From assembly GCA_039180875.1 (NCBI GenBank), contig JBCDCY010000001.1:868001-932000 (forward strand): a stretch of 64,000 bases of DNA, read 5' to 3'. The position numbers and the translations under genes are program-made. Below are positions 48,739-57,997 of this stretch, piece after piece (positions within the stretch are counted from its first letter, which is position 1; each line of letters opens with the position of its first letter). The DNA is from JBCDCY01 sp039180875 (GTDB lineage Bacteria; Pseudomonadota; Alphaproteobacteria; Rhodobacterales; Rhodobacteraceae). The notes under the pieces are model-generated. The model was not told where the DNA came from and ran no database searches. It saw nothing but the letters and a program-made list of their open reading frames with translations.

Positions 48739-49745
48739 GGCGCATCGGGCGGTTTTCTGCCGAAATGCTGCGCCGCACTGGCGAGCAGGGCATCGACCCC
48801 GGCGCCGGCGGTCATCTCGCCCGCCGCGACCGCTGTACGGATGTCCCGCCAGGCCGCTTCCAGCCCCGGCGCGGCCTTGAGGCGGGCGATCATCGCGCCG
48901 TCGGCCTCGGCATCGAACCAGGCCAGCGACTGGGCTCGACGCCGCGCCGCCCGGGCGCCGCTTTCCCGCCGGGCGGCGTCGAGGGCGCGGATCGCCTCCC
49001 ACGCCTCGCCCAGGCCGGCGCCGGTCTGGGCGGACACCGTGCGGGCCATCGGATAGCCCTCCGGATCGCCTGCGCGTCTGCGGAAGAGATGAAGCGCGCC
49101 GGCATATTCGGCCCGGGTGCGTTCCGCGATCTCGGCCAACGCGCCGTCGGCCTTGTTGATGAGCAGAAGGTCGGCCATCTCCATGATCCCGCGTTTCACC
49201 CCCTGAAGCTCGTCCCCACCGCCGGGCGAGAGCAGCACGACGAAGATATCGGTCATGTCGGCCACCATGATCTCCGACTGGCCGACGCCCACGGTCTCCA
49301 CCATTACCAGGTCGAAGCCCGCCGCCTCGCACACCGCGATTGCCTCCCGCGTGCGGCGGGCGACGCCGCCGAGGGTGGCGCTGCTGGGGGAGGGGCGGAT
49401 GAACGCCGCCTCCGACCGGCCGAGGCCGGGCATCCGGGTCTTGTCGCCCAGGATAGAGCCGCCCGAGACCGGCGAGGACGGATCGACGGCCAGCACGGCG
49501 AGGCGCTGGCCCTCCGCCACCCGGGCAAGACCGAAGGCCTCGAGAAACGTCGATTTCCCCACCCCTGGCGCGCCGGAGATGCCGATGCGCAGGGCGCTGC
49601 GCTCCGCCCCCGCGAGCTGGTCAAGCAGCGCGCGCGCCCGCTCCCTATGCTCCGGCCGGGCCGACTCGATCAATGTGATCGCCCGGCTGAGCGCCCGCCG
49701 CTCCCCGGCCAGAACGCCGGTCGCCAGCGTCTCGACCTCCGCCAT
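48735..49745 (-). CDS. meaB: Methylmalonyl-CoA mutase-associated GTPase MeaB
   Basis: A 336-residue G3E-family GTPase. The P-loop is GISGAPGVGKSTFLEAFG, switch regions VDPSSPVSGGSILGDKTRM and VMVETVGVGQSEI, and base specificity LLINKADG. It chaperones and reactivates methylmalonyl-CoA mutase by gating cobalamin loading. It lies 26 kb from the mutase gene in this window, which is common. The start at 49745 matches family N-termini. Confidence 0.95.
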   Translation of the reverse strand: MAEVETLATGVLAGERRALSRAITLIESARPEHRERARALLDQLAGAERSALRIGISGAPGVGKSTFLEAFGLARVAEGQRLAVLAVDPSSPVSGGSILGDKTRMPGLGRSEAAFIRPSPSSATLGGVARRTREAIAVCEAAGFDLVMVETVGVGQSEIMVADMTDIFVVLLSPGGGDELQGVKRGIMEMADLLLINKADGALAEIAERTRAEYAGALHLFRRRAGDPEGYPMARTVSAQTGAGLGEAWEAIRALDAARRESGARAARRRAQSLAWFDAEADGAMIARLKAAPGLEAAWRDIRTAVAAGEMTAGAGVDALLASAAQHFGRKPPDAP

Positions 49746-49870
49746 GGCGCCTCTCCCCGATCACAATGCTCACGTTGGGGTGATCGCCCCGGCGCACGCC
49801 CTACCTTCTTTGGCGCTCTCAAGCACGGTATGTCCAGTATCGCGACCCGTGCGGTGCGTGGAGGGATGGG

Positions 49871-50632
49871 ATGAAAGCCAAGGCGGCGATACGAGCGGGG
49901 CTCTGGATGCCCCTTCTGCTGATCGCGGCGCTGTCGCCGGCCGGGCCGGCGGCGGCCAACGGCGACGTGACGATCGAGGGCCGGATCGACCTTTATATCG
50001 GCGGGCTGAAGGGGGCCGAGGGCGATTTCAACGGCACCCTGGCGGCTGACGGCACCTATAGTGCCCGGACGGAGCTGCGGGGCGCCGGACTGGTCCGCCG
50101 CGTCTACCAGGCGCGGGTCGAGGCAGAGGTTGCCGGGCGCATGGAGGCGGGGGATTTCCGCCCCGGGGCCTACTCCCTCTCCACCCGCTTCGGCTCGGAC
50201 CGGCAGGAGGTCAACGTCGACTTCAACGGCGACCGCCCGGAAGTGGTGGTGGCCGAGCCGCCGTTTCGCCCCAGGCCCTGGCAGATCGCGCCGGAGGCCC
50301 AGGTCGGCACCATCGACCCGGTGACCGCCGCGCTGTTCCTGGCGATCCCGGAGCGGGCCGAACAGGTCTGCGACCGCAGCGTGGAGATCTTCGACGGCCG
50401 GCGGCGGACCCGGATCACGGTGCGGCAGCCCCGGCCGGCCTTCGTCGAGGGCGAAGTGATCTGCGATGTCACCTACACCCGGGTGAGCGGCTGGTCGCCG
50501 CGGCGGCTGCGGGACGCTACTGCTTTTGACTTCGTCATGACGTTGCGGCCCATCGGCGACGGCATGATGCAGCCCTACAAGCTCGAAGGCGACACCAGCG
50601 TCGGCCGAGCGGTGGCCATCCTGCGGGATTAG
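49871..50632 (+). CDS. DUF3108-family exported protein
   Basis: A 253-residue protein with a signal peptide (WMPLLLIAALSPAGPAAA) and a beta-rich mature domain: LYIGGLKGAEGDFNGTLAAD, CDRSVEIFDGRRRTRITV, LRPIGDGMMQPYKLEG. This is the DUF3108 pattern; function unestablished. Divergent from meaB, and followed at once by HrpB, a pairing I have seen in rhodobacteria. Confidence 0.83.
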   Translation: MKAKAAIRAGLWMPLLLIAALSPAGPAAANGDVTIEGRIDLYIGGLKGAEGDFNGTLAADGTYSARTELRGAGLVRRVYQARVEAEVAGRMEAGDFRPGAYSLSTRFGSDRQEVNVDFNGDRPEVVVAEPPFRPRPWQIAPEAQVGTIDPVTAALFLAIPERAEQVCDRSVEIFDGRRRTRITVRQPRPAFVEGEVICDVTYTRVSGWSPRRLRDATAFDFVMTLRPIGDGMMQPYKLEGDTSVGRAVAILRD

Positions 50633-50699
50633 GGCGGCGGCGATCCCTGCGCCTCTTGATCTACCGATCGAGGCTGTCCTCGGCGATCTCCTAGCTGCG

Positions 50700-53123
50700 G
50701 TGGAGCGCCACGGCGCCGCGGTGATCGAGGCGCCTCCCGGGGCGGGCAAGACCACCCGGGTGCCCCTGGCGCTGCTGCCGCTCATCGAGGGTCGCATCCT
50801 GATGCTGGAGCCCCGCCGCATTGCTGCCCGGGCCGCGGCGGAGCGCATGGCGGCGACCCTCGGCGAGGCGGTGGGAGAGACCGTCGGCTACCGCATCCGG
50901 GGCGAGGCCAAGGTTGGCCGGGCAAGCCGGATCGAGGTGATGACCGAGGGCATCCTCACCCGGATGCTGCAGGACGCGCCGGACCTGCCCGGGGTCGGCT
51001 GCCTGATCTTCGACGAGTTCCACGAACGCTCGCTGCACGCCGATCTTGGCCTTGCCCTGGCATTGGAGGTCCGCGAAGTGCTCCGCCCGGACCTCGTGCT
51101 GATCGCCATGTCGGCGACCCTCGACGCCGCCCCCGTCGCGCGCCTGATGGGCGATGCGCCGGTGGTGCGCAGCACCGGGCGGAGCTTTCCGGTGGAAACC
51201 GACTGGCGCGATCCTGGGCTCGCCGACAGCCGGGCCCGCCGCGCTTCCCTGCCGGCCCGGGTGGCCGAGGCGGTGCGGGAGCTGGCGGACGGCTCCGCCG
51301 GCGCCGTCCTCGCCTTCCTGCCCGGGGTGGGGGAGATTGCGCGGACGCGAGAGGCCCTCGCCGGACGGGGCGATGTCGCCGTGCTGCATGGCAGCTTGCC
51401 CTTTCGGGAGCAGGCGAAGGTGCTCGCCACGCCGGCGCGGCCCGGGCGCATCGTGCTCGCCACCTCGATCGCCGAGACCTCGCTCACCATCCCCGACGTG
51501 CGCGCCGTGGTCGATGCGGGGCTTGCCCGGCGCCAGCGCGCGGATGCGGCGACCGGCATCTCCGGGCTGGTGACGGAGCGGGTGAGCCGGGCCGAGGCCG
51601 ACCAGCGCCGCGGCCGGGCCGGGCGCGTCGGCCCGGGCCATTGCTTGCGCCTTTGGCCGGCGCGGGAGGAGGGGAGCCTCGCGCCCTTCGCGCCGGCGGA
51701 GATCGAGACGGCGGATCTGACCGCCCTGGCGTTGGAGCTGGCAGCCTGGGGCGTGCGCGACGTGGCCGCACTGGCGCTTCTCACACCGCCGCCGAAGCGC
51801 GCCCTGGCCGAGGCGCGGGAGCTGCTGGCCCGGCTCGGCGCCCTCGACCCGGCGGGCGGGCTCACGCCCCTTGGCCGCACGCTCTCCCGCGTGCCGACCC
51901 ATCCCCGCCTCGCCCGGATGATCGCTGCGGCCAAGGGAAAGCGGGAGGCGCAGGCGGCGGTGGAGCTTGCCGCGCTGCTCGAGGCACGCGACGTGCTGCG
52001 CGGGGAGGGCGGCCCGCCGCCGGCCGATCTCGCCCTCCGCCGGGCCGTTCTGAAAGGCGATCGACAAGACCGGCCCCATGACCCGGCTGCCGTTGCTTCG
52101 GTGCGGGCGGAAGCCCGTCGCCTGACCCCGAAATCGACGGGAGAGGGCGGCCGGAGCCCGGGCGCGCTGCTCTCCCTCGCCTATCCCGACCGGATCGCGA
52201 TGGTCCGGGAGGGGGCGCCGGGGCGCTACAAGCTCGCCAACGGCACCGGGGCGGAGCTGCCGCCCGGCGATGCGCTCACCGGCACACCGTTCCTGATCGC
52301 CGCCGATGTCGACGCCGGCGCGGGGCGGGAGGCGCGCATCCGCCGCGCCCTCGCGGTGACGGAGGAGGAGGTGCGCACGCTCCACCAGGCCGCCATCGCC
52401 ACGGCGGAGATCTGTCGCTGGTCCCGCCGCCACCGGCGGGTGGAGACGCTGCGCGAGACCCGTCTCGGCGCCCTCACCCTGGCGAGCGAGACCTGGCCCG
52501 ATCCCTCGGCGGAGGCGCTGGCAGCCGCCCAGGCCGAGGGGATCCGCGATCTCGGCCTCGGCTGCCTCACCTGGAGCCCGGCGGCGGAGCGCTTCCTCGC
52601 CCGCCTGCGCTGGGCCCGGCAGGCCGGCGCCGATCTGCCGGATTTCGGCGAGGAGGCGCTGCTCGCCACCCTCGAAGACTGGCTTTGCCCCCATCTCGGC
52701 CGGGCCCGCAGCGCCGCCGATTTCGCCGCCGCCGATCTCCTCCCGGCCTTGGAGGCGCGGCTCGACTGGCCGGCGCGCCAGCGCCTGGACGCAGCGGCGC
52801 CGGCCAGTTGGAGCCGGCCGGGCGGTCGCACCGTGCCCATCCACTACGGCGAGGCCGGGCCGGAGATCCGGGTGCGGCTGCAGGCGCTTTTCGGTCTGAC
52901 GCATCATCCGACGATCGGCCGGGATCGGATCCCGCTCCGCATCACCCTGCTGTCGCCGGCCGACCGCCCGGTGCAGACCACCGCCGATCTGCCGGGCTTC
53001 TGGGCCAGCAGCTACGCTGACGTGCGCCGCGACATGCGCGGCCGCTACCCCAAGCACCCCTGGCCCGAGGATCCGGCCACGGCCGAGCCCCCAGCGCCCC
53101 GAGGCCGCGACATCAAGGGCTGA
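50700..53123 (+). CDS. hrpB: DEAH-box ATP-dependent helicase HrpB
   Basis: An 807-residue helicase: motif I EAPPGAGKTTR, motif II DEFHERSLHAD, motif III SATLDAA, motif VI QRRGRAGRVGPG, then the HrpB-specific C-terminal region. I give the GTG at 50700 as the conservative start. However, codons 50643-50699 read IPAPLDLPIEAVLGDLLAA, which matches the usual N-terminus of HrpB (LPIDAVLPELLAAL), and contain no ATG, GTG or TTG. The real start may be ATC at 50643 or another unusual codon. The frame is open back to the DUF3108 stop. Confidence 0.9.
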   Translation: MERHGAAVIEAPPGAGKTTRVPLALLPLIEGRILMLEPRRIAARAAAERMAATLGEAVGETVGYRIRGEAKVGRASRIEVMTEGILTRMLQDAPDLPGVGCLIFDEFHERSLHADLGLALALEVREVLRPDLVLIAMSATLDAAPVARLMGDAPVVRSTGRSFPVETDWRDPGLADSRARRASLPARVAEAVRELADGSAGAVLAFLPGVGEIARTREALAGRGDVAVLHGSLPFREQAKVLATPARPGRIVLATSIAETSLTIPDVRAVVDAGLARRQRADAATGISGLVTERVSRAEADQRRGRAGRVGPGHCLRLWPAREEGSLAPFAPAEIETADLTALALELAAWGVRDVAALALLTPPPKRALAEARELLARLGALDPAGGLTPLGRTLSRVPTHPRLARMIAAAKGKREAQAAVELAALLEARDVLRGEGGPPPADLALRRAVLKGDRQDRPHDPAAVASVRAEARRLTPKSTGEGGRSPGALLSLAYPDRIAMVREGAPGRYKLANGTGAELPPGDALTGTPFLIAADVDAGAGREARIRRALAVTEEEVRTLHQAAIATAEICRWSRRHRRVETLRETRLGALTLASETWPDPSAEALAAAQAEGIRDLGLGCLTWSPAAERFLARLRWARQAGADLPDFGEEALLATLEDWLCPHLGRARSAADFAAADLLPALEARLDWPARQRLDAAAPASWSRPGGRTVPIHYGEAGPEIRVRLQALFGLTHHPTIGRDRIPLRITLLSPADRPVQTTADLPGFWASSYADVRRDMRGRYPKHPWPEDPATAEPPAPRGRDIKG

Positions 53124-53215
53124 AGAAACCGTCCCCACGGCGCGCAGAACGTTTGACCATTCGGCGTGAAAATGCGATGGCTCCTACAACTTGTCGTTGT
53201 TGGCTGAGGGGTCAC

Positions 53216-54310
53216 ATGGCGCTAGGACGACGTGCGATGCTGGGGATTGCAGGGGCCGCAGCGGCGGCACCGCTTGCCACACCTGCGATTGCCCAGGGAC
53301 TTCAACTGCTGCGGCTCGAGGCGGAATGGCCTGAGGAGACGCCGGTCACCGGCAACCTCGCGGCCCGCCTGGCCGAGCGTATCGCCGCCACCTCTGGCGG
53401 GCGGTTGACGGTGGAGATCGTGCCGCCCAGCGCCCCCGCCGGTGGTGCATCCAGCGGGGCGTTCGAGCGGGCCGCCAGCGGCCAGATCGACGCCTGCCTC
53501 GGCGCCCCCGGCGCCTGGGCCGCGCAGATCCCGGCCATGGCCGTCTTCGGCCCGGTGCCCTGCGGCCTCACCCCGCGGGAGGTCGAGGCCTGGATCCACG
53601 GCGGCGACGGCCAGCTCATCTGGGACCAGGTGGCGATGGAGGCCGGCATCAAGCCGGTGCTGCTCGGCGACACGGTGACCGGCCTGGCCGGCTGGTTCCG
53701 CCGGGTGCCCGCGACGGCGGAAGATCTGAGCGGCCTGCGCATGCGGGTCTCAGGCCTCGGCGTGCCGGTGCTGACGGCCCTCGGCGGTCGGCCGGTGGAT
53801 CTGGCCCCGGAGGAGATCGCGGGGGCCCTGAGGGGCGAGCGCATCGACGCAAGCGAAAGCCTCGGCATCGCCTACGACCGCACCCTCGGCCTCACCAACA
53901 GCGGCGCCACCGGCCTCACGCCGGCCCTGTTCGCGCCGAGCGGGGCGGTGGCTCTGGCCTTCAACCTCCGCTGGTGGGACGGCCTGCCGGCCGAGACCCG
54001 CGCGATGGTCGAGACCTGCGCCCTGGCGGAGAACGATTGGCTCGCCGCCCGGGTGCTCGACAGCTGGTCGCGTGGCTTCGCCCGGGCCAGCGGTGAGGGC
54101 ACCCGCTTCGCCGACGTGGCGCAACCGCTCTGGAGCGCCGTGGCCGAGGCGAGCGACGCCGTACTGGCCGACCTCGCCGCGGAGGACCGGTTCACCGCCT
54201 ACGCGGTCGACGCCTTCCGCCAGTTCCGTCAGGACGTGGGCGGCTGGACCCTGATCTCGGAAGGCGCCTATTCGGAGGCCAGGGCCCGTGCGCTTGACCT
54301 CGACAGCTAG
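53216..54310 (+). CDS. TRAP transporter substrate-binding protein, DctP type (1)
   Basis: A 364-residue periplasmic binding protein. A Tat-like signal (LGRRAMLGIAGAAAAAPLAT..AIAQ) precedes the DctP fold. WHDG-type features include ASGQIDACLGAPGAWAAQIPAMAVFGPVP and LRMRVSGLGVPVLTALGGRPVDLAPEEIAGALRGERIDASE. The start at 53216 has GAGGGG a few bases upstream. No DctQ or DctM membrane genes accompany it. The next gene is a second binding protein of the same family. Confidence 0.85.
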   Translation: MALGRRAMLGIAGAAAAAPLATPAIAQGLQLLRLEAEWPEETPVTGNLAARLAERIAATSGGRLTVEIVPPSAPAGGASSGAFERAASGQIDACLGAPGAWAAQIPAMAVFGPVPCGLTPREVEAWIHGGDGQLIWDQVAMEAGIKPVLLGDTVTGLAGWFRRVPATAEDLSGLRMRVSGLGVPVLTALGGRPVDLAPEEIAGALRGERIDASESLGIAYDRTLGLTNSGATGLTPALFAPSGAVALAFNLRWWDGLPAETRAMVETCALAENDWLAARVLDSWSRGFARASGEGTRFADVAQPLWSAVAEASDAVLADLAAEDRFTAYAVDAFRQFRQDVGGWTLISEGAYSEARARALDLDS

Positions 54311-54350
54311 GAAACCGTCCAACATGCCCCGCGAAGGGAGCGTCGCGCCT

Positions 54351-55475
54351 GTGTCCCAGCCCCTGTCTCAAACGAACCGTCGCCGCCTGCTGATCGGCGC
54401 TGCTGCGCTCGCGCCGGGCGCCCTGGCCGCACCCTATGTCCGGGCCCAGACGGTTCGGCGTCTGACCATGGCGACCACCTGGCCGCGCAGTCTGCCGGGC
54501 CTTGCCGACTCGGTCGAGCGCTTCACCAATCGGGTGAACGCCATGGGGGCCGGGCTGATCGAGCTCGAGACCTTCGCCGCCGGAGAGCGGGTCGGCCCCT
54601 TCGACGTCTTCGACGCCGTCTCCCAAGGCGATCTCGACCTCTACCACGGCGCCGACTACTACTGGCAGGCCCAGGAGCGGGCGCTGAACTTCTTCACCGC
54701 CGTGCCCTTCGGCTTCACCGCCGACGAGATCACCGGCTGGATGCATGTGGGCGGCGGCCAGGCGCTTTGGGACGAGGTGAAGGCGCGCTTCAACCTCAAG
54801 AGCTTTCTCTCGGGCAATACCGGCGTGCAGATGGGCGGCTGGTACGACCGGCCGATCACCTCGCTCGAGGATATGCGGGGTCTCAAGATCCGCATCCCCG
54901 GCCTCGCCGCCGACATCTTCCAGGCGCTGGGGTCGGAGCCGGTGCTGCTCCCCGCCGGCGCCATCGCCGAGGCCCTGTTCGAGGGAGAGATCAACGCTGT
55001 CGAGTGGGTTGGGCCCTACAACGACCTCGAGTTTGGCGTGCAGAAGATCCTCAACACTTACATGTATCCCGGCTTTCACGAGCCCGGCACGGCGACCAAC
55101 GTCTCGATCAACCTCAGGGTCTGGGAGCGGCTCGACGATCAGGCCCGGGCCATCATCGCCGCTGCGGCCCATGCCGAGAACAAGTACATGCTGGCGGAGT
55201 ATTCTGCCCGCTCCGGCCGGGCGCTTGAGCAGATGAAGCTCGAGTATGGCACGCAGGTCCTGCGCTTCCCCGATGAGGTCTATGCCCGGGTGGCCGAGAT
55301 CGTCGCCGACACCATGACCGGCATCGCCGAGGATGGGGATTTCTCCGGCCGGGTGGTCGACAGCTTCTTCGCCTACCGGGCCCAGGTCGCCCCCTGGTCA
55401 CGGCGCACCACGGGGCGCTTCGGCCTTCGCCGCGACGCCTATCAGAAGGCGGCGCTGGCGGCGGCGCAGGAATAG
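54351..55475 (+). CDS. TRAP transporter substrate-binding protein, DctP type (2)
   Basis: A 374-residue DctP-type protein. The twin-arginine signal is TNRRRLLIGAAALAPGALAA. The mature domain has SQGDLDLYHGADYYWQAQE, GWYDRPITSLEDMRGLKIRI, PGLAADIFQALGSEPVLLPAG, and INAVEWVGPYNDL. This resembles binding proteins for 2-oxo acids or mannonate-type ligands. The GTG at 54351 has GAAGGGAG upstream; an ATG at 54324 is possible. Adjacent to the first binding protein, with no membrane subunits seen. Confidence 0.87.
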   Translation: MSQPLSQTNRRRLLIGAAALAPGALAAPYVRAQTVRRLTMATTWPRSLPGLADSVERFTNRVNAMGAGLIELETFAAGERVGPFDVFDAVSQGDLDLYHGADYYWQAQERALNFFTAVPFGFTADEITGWMHVGGGQALWDEVKARFNLKSFLSGNTGVQMGGWYDRPITSLEDMRGLKIRIPGLAADIFQALGSEPVLLPAGAIAEALFEGEINAVEWVGPYNDLEFGVQKILNTYMYPGFHEPGTATNVSINLRVWERLDDQARAIIAAAAHAENKYMLAEYSARSGRALEQMKLEYGTQVLRFPDEVYARVAEIVADTMTGIAEDGDFSGRVVDSFFAYRAQVAPWSRRTTGRFGLRRDAYQKAALAAAQE

Positions 55476-55612
55476 GCGCAGCCTTCGGCACGGCCGTCGT
55501 TCGAGCACGAGGCGACGGCCGGCGCGCCTGGCACCCGCCGCTATGGCTTTCGGCCTGACCCCGAACAGGATAGGAGAGCGGCGAAGGAACCGTAGGCAGG
55601 CTTGGCCCAGAC

Positions 55613-56956
55613 ATGACCTCCGCCCCTCCCGTCACCCGCTTCGCGCCGTCGCCGACGGGCTATTTGCATGTCGGTAATCTGCGGACCGCGCTTTTCAACT
55701 ATCTGATCGCGCGGCAGGGGGATGGGACCTTCATCCTCCGCCTCGACGACACCGATCCGGAGCGCTCCTCGGACCATTTCGCCGATGCGATCCGGGAGGA
55801 TCTGGAATGGCTCGGCCTCACCTGGGATCGGGAGGAGCGCCAATCCGCCCGCCTTGACCGCTATGCGGCGGCCGCCGATGCAATGCGCGCGGGCGACCGG
55901 CTTTACGACGCCTACGAGACGCCGGTGGAGCTCGAGCTAAAGCGCAAAACGCTGCTCAACATGGGCCGCCCGCCGGTCTACGACCGCGCCGCCCGCGCCC
56001 TGTCGGCGGCGGAGAAGGCGTCGCTGGCGGCGGAGCGGGCGCCGCATTGGCGCTTCCTCCTCGACCAGACCCGCATCATCTGGGAGGACGGCATCCTCGG
56101 CCCGCAGTCGATCGACGCGGCGAGCGTGTCGGACCCGGTGCTGATCCGGGCCGACGGCCAGGTGCTCTACACCATCGCCTCCGTGGTCGACGATCATGAG
56201 ATGGGGATCACCGACGTGGTGCGCGGGGCCGATCACGTGACCAACACCGCGACCCAGATCCAGATCTTCGGGGCGCTCGGCGCCGATGTGCCACGCTTTG
56301 CCCACCATTCCCTGCTGACCGGGCCTCAGGGGGAGGCGTTGTCGAAGCGCCTCGGCACGCTGGCCATCCGGGATCTGCGGGAGCGAGGGGTGGAGCCGAT
56401 GGCGCTCCTGTCGCTGCTCGCCCGCCTCGGCTCCGCCGATCCGGTAGAGCTGCGGGGGGATCTGGCGGAGGTCGTTGCAGGTTTCGACCTCTCCCGCTTC
56501 GGCGCGGCGCCGACGAAGTTCGACCCCGACGACCTCGGCACGCTCACGGCACGCTATCTCCACGCGCTGCCGTTCGAGCAGGTGGCGGAGCGGCTGGCGG
56601 CGGGGGGCATCCCCGCCGAGATCGCTCCGGCGTTCTGGGAGATGGCGCGGGAGAACATCGCCACCTTCGCCGAGACCGCCGACTGGTGGCGTCTGTGTCA
56701 GGAGGGCGCGGAGCCCCTGGTGGCGCCGGAGGATGCGGAGTTCGTGGCGACGGCCCTCGCCCTCCTCCCCCCACGGCCGTGGGACGAGAGCACCTGGGCC
56801 ACCTGGACCGATGCCGTGAAGGCGGCGACGGGCCGCAAGGGCGGCGCCCTTTTCCGCCCCCTCCGCCGGGCGCTGACCGGCGCTGACCGCGGGCCTGAGA
56901 TGGCCCGCTTGATGCCGCTTCTGGCGAAGACACCGGCAGCGCCCGCTAGGGCATAG
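55613..56956 (+). CDS. gltX: Glutamyl-tRNA synthetase
   Basis: A 447-residue class I synthetase. RFAPSPTGYLHVGNLRTALFNY carries the HIGH-like site (HVGN) and LSKRLGTLAIRDLR the KMSKS-like site. DDTDPERSSD is the GluRS signature. Length suits a GluRS of the alphaproteobacterial type 2. It charges tRNA-Glu (and often misacylates tRNA-Gln for the amidotransferase route). Convergent with cutA. Confidence 0.93.
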   Translation: MTSAPPVTRFAPSPTGYLHVGNLRTALFNYLIARQGDGTFILRLDDTDPERSSDHFADAIREDLEWLGLTWDREERQSARLDRYAAAADAMRAGDRLYDAYETPVELELKRKTLLNMGRPPVYDRAARALSAAEKASLAAERAPHWRFLLDQTRIIWEDGILGPQSIDAASVSDPVLIRADGQVLYTIASVVDDHEMGITDVVRGADHVTNTATQIQIFGALGADVPRFAHHSLLTGPQGEALSKRLGTLAIRDLRERGVEPMALLSLLARLGSADPVELRGDLAEVVAGFDLSRFGAAPTKFDPDDLGTLTARYLHALPFEQVAERLAAGGIPAEIAPAFWEMARENIATFAETADWWRLCQEGAEPLVAPEDAEFVATALALLPPRPWDESTWATWTDAVKAATGRKGGALFRPLRRALTGADRGPEMARLMPLLAKTPAAPARA

Positions 56957-56996
56957 CGTTTACCGCCCGCCGCAGCGACGATGCCGCAAGAACGGA

Positions 56997-57119
56997 GGAT
57001 CGCGCCCGGCCCGGGGTGGGCGCATCGCGCCCGCCCTTGGGGGTGAGCCGCGTCCCGCAAACGCCCCGTAGGGCGTTTGAGCGGCGAACGGGCGGAGCCC
57101 AACGGGTCGGGCGCGATCC
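56997..57119. repeat. Inverted-repeat element between gltX and cutA
   Basis: Arms GGATCGCGCCCGGCCC (56997-57012) and GGGTCGGGCGCGATCC (57104-57119) pair at 15 of 16 positions and enclose 91 bases. Inside, CAAACGCCC/GGGCGTTTG (57058-57066 and 57071-57079) form a strong hairpin with loop CGTA. The element occupies most of the 200-bp gap between two convergent genes and probably serves as a bidirectional terminator. There is no coding potential I trust. Confidence 0.7.
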
Positions 57120-57157
57120 GGTGCTGGCGCACCGGAGAACCCTCGTCGTTGCGCAGA

Positions 57158-57490
57158 TCAATGCTCTCGCAGCGCCTCAGTCGTCTCAGCAAAGATCCAG
57201 GCGCTATAGTCGTCGTTCACCTCATCGACGCGCCGGCGGAGGATCGCGGGCGTCTCGTAGGAATGCGGCGCCCGGATCCGCGCTTCCACCGCATCGCCGA
57301 GCGCGGCGGTCGTCTTGAGCAGGAGCGGCACCTCCGTCGCCGCCACGACCTCACCCTTCCAGTGGTACCGGCTCTCGATCTCGGCATAGACGTTGGCGGA
57401 GGCGACGAGGCGCTCCTCGACGAGAGCATCGCCGATCCGCCGCGCCTCCGCCCGGTCGGCGCAGTTCGTCCAGACCTCGATGACGTCCAT
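57158..57490 (-). CDS. cutA: CutA divalent-ion tolerance protein
   Basis: A 110-residue CutA1. It has the conserved DRAEARRIGDALVEERLVAS, NVYAEIESRYHWKGEV and LLLKTTAALGDAVEARIR, HSYETPAI and NDDYSAWI. It is a small trimeric ferredoxin-fold protein linked to copper tolerance, mechanism uncertain. It is 6 bases downstream of the NTF2-like gene on the same strand. Confidence 0.95.
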   Translation of the reverse strand: MDVIEVWTNCADRAEARRIGDALVEERLVASANVYAEIESRYHWKGEVVAATEVPLLLKTTAALGDAVEARIRAPHSYETPAILRRRVDEVNDDYSAWIFAETTEALREH

Positions 57491-57496
57491 AGGCCC

Positions 57497-57907
57497 TCAG
57501 GCCCAGCCGAGCTCGACCATCGCGAAGGCGTCGTTCCAGATCTTTGTCATATGCCGGATCTTCTCGTCCTCGAACTCCATGGCATAGACGTAGTCGGAGG
57601 CCGTCGACTTCCCCGTCGCGGGCACCGGCCCCTCCCCCGTATGGGTGCCCTTGAAGACGGCGACGGCCGTAACGATCCCCCGCGCCTCGTCCACCGAGAA
57701 CGCCTTCAGGTCGTAGGAGGCATTCGGCATCGGCGTGAAGAGCCCCGCCATCCATTCCGCATACCCCTCGAGGCTCGTTACGTCCTTGAGCGCCCCCGAC
57801 TGGCAGGAGAACGTCGCCCCCGGATGGCAATGGGCTGCACAGGCCGCCCACCCCTTCCCGGTCTCACAAGCCTCGAAGAAGGCCATGGCGGTGGTTTCGA
57901 TCGGCAT
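57497..57907 (-). CDS. NTF2/SnoaL-like protein
   Basis: A 136-residue alpha+beta cone protein of the NTF2/SnoaL superfamily: TAMAFFEACETGKGWAACAAH, SYDLKAFSVDEARGIVTAVAVF and DYVYAMEFEDEKIRHM. Catalytic or binding role unknown. It lies upstream of cutA and probably shares its transcript. The 90 bases before it are AT-rich and mark the edge of an accessory patch. Confidence 0.78.
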   Translation of the reverse strand: MPIETTAMAFFEACETGKGWAACAAHCHPGATFSCQSGALKDVTSLEGYAEWMAGLFTPMPNASYDLKAFSVDEARGIVTAVAVFKGTHTGEGPVPATGKSTASDYVYAMEFEDEKIRHMTKIWNDAFAMVELGWA

Positions 57908-57997
57908 TGGCTTCTCCCTCCACGAGATCTCGCAGCACGTTTTTTGCGCGTAAGAAAGAAACTCACTACAGAAAACAAGTGTCGACTGCGATGAGCT

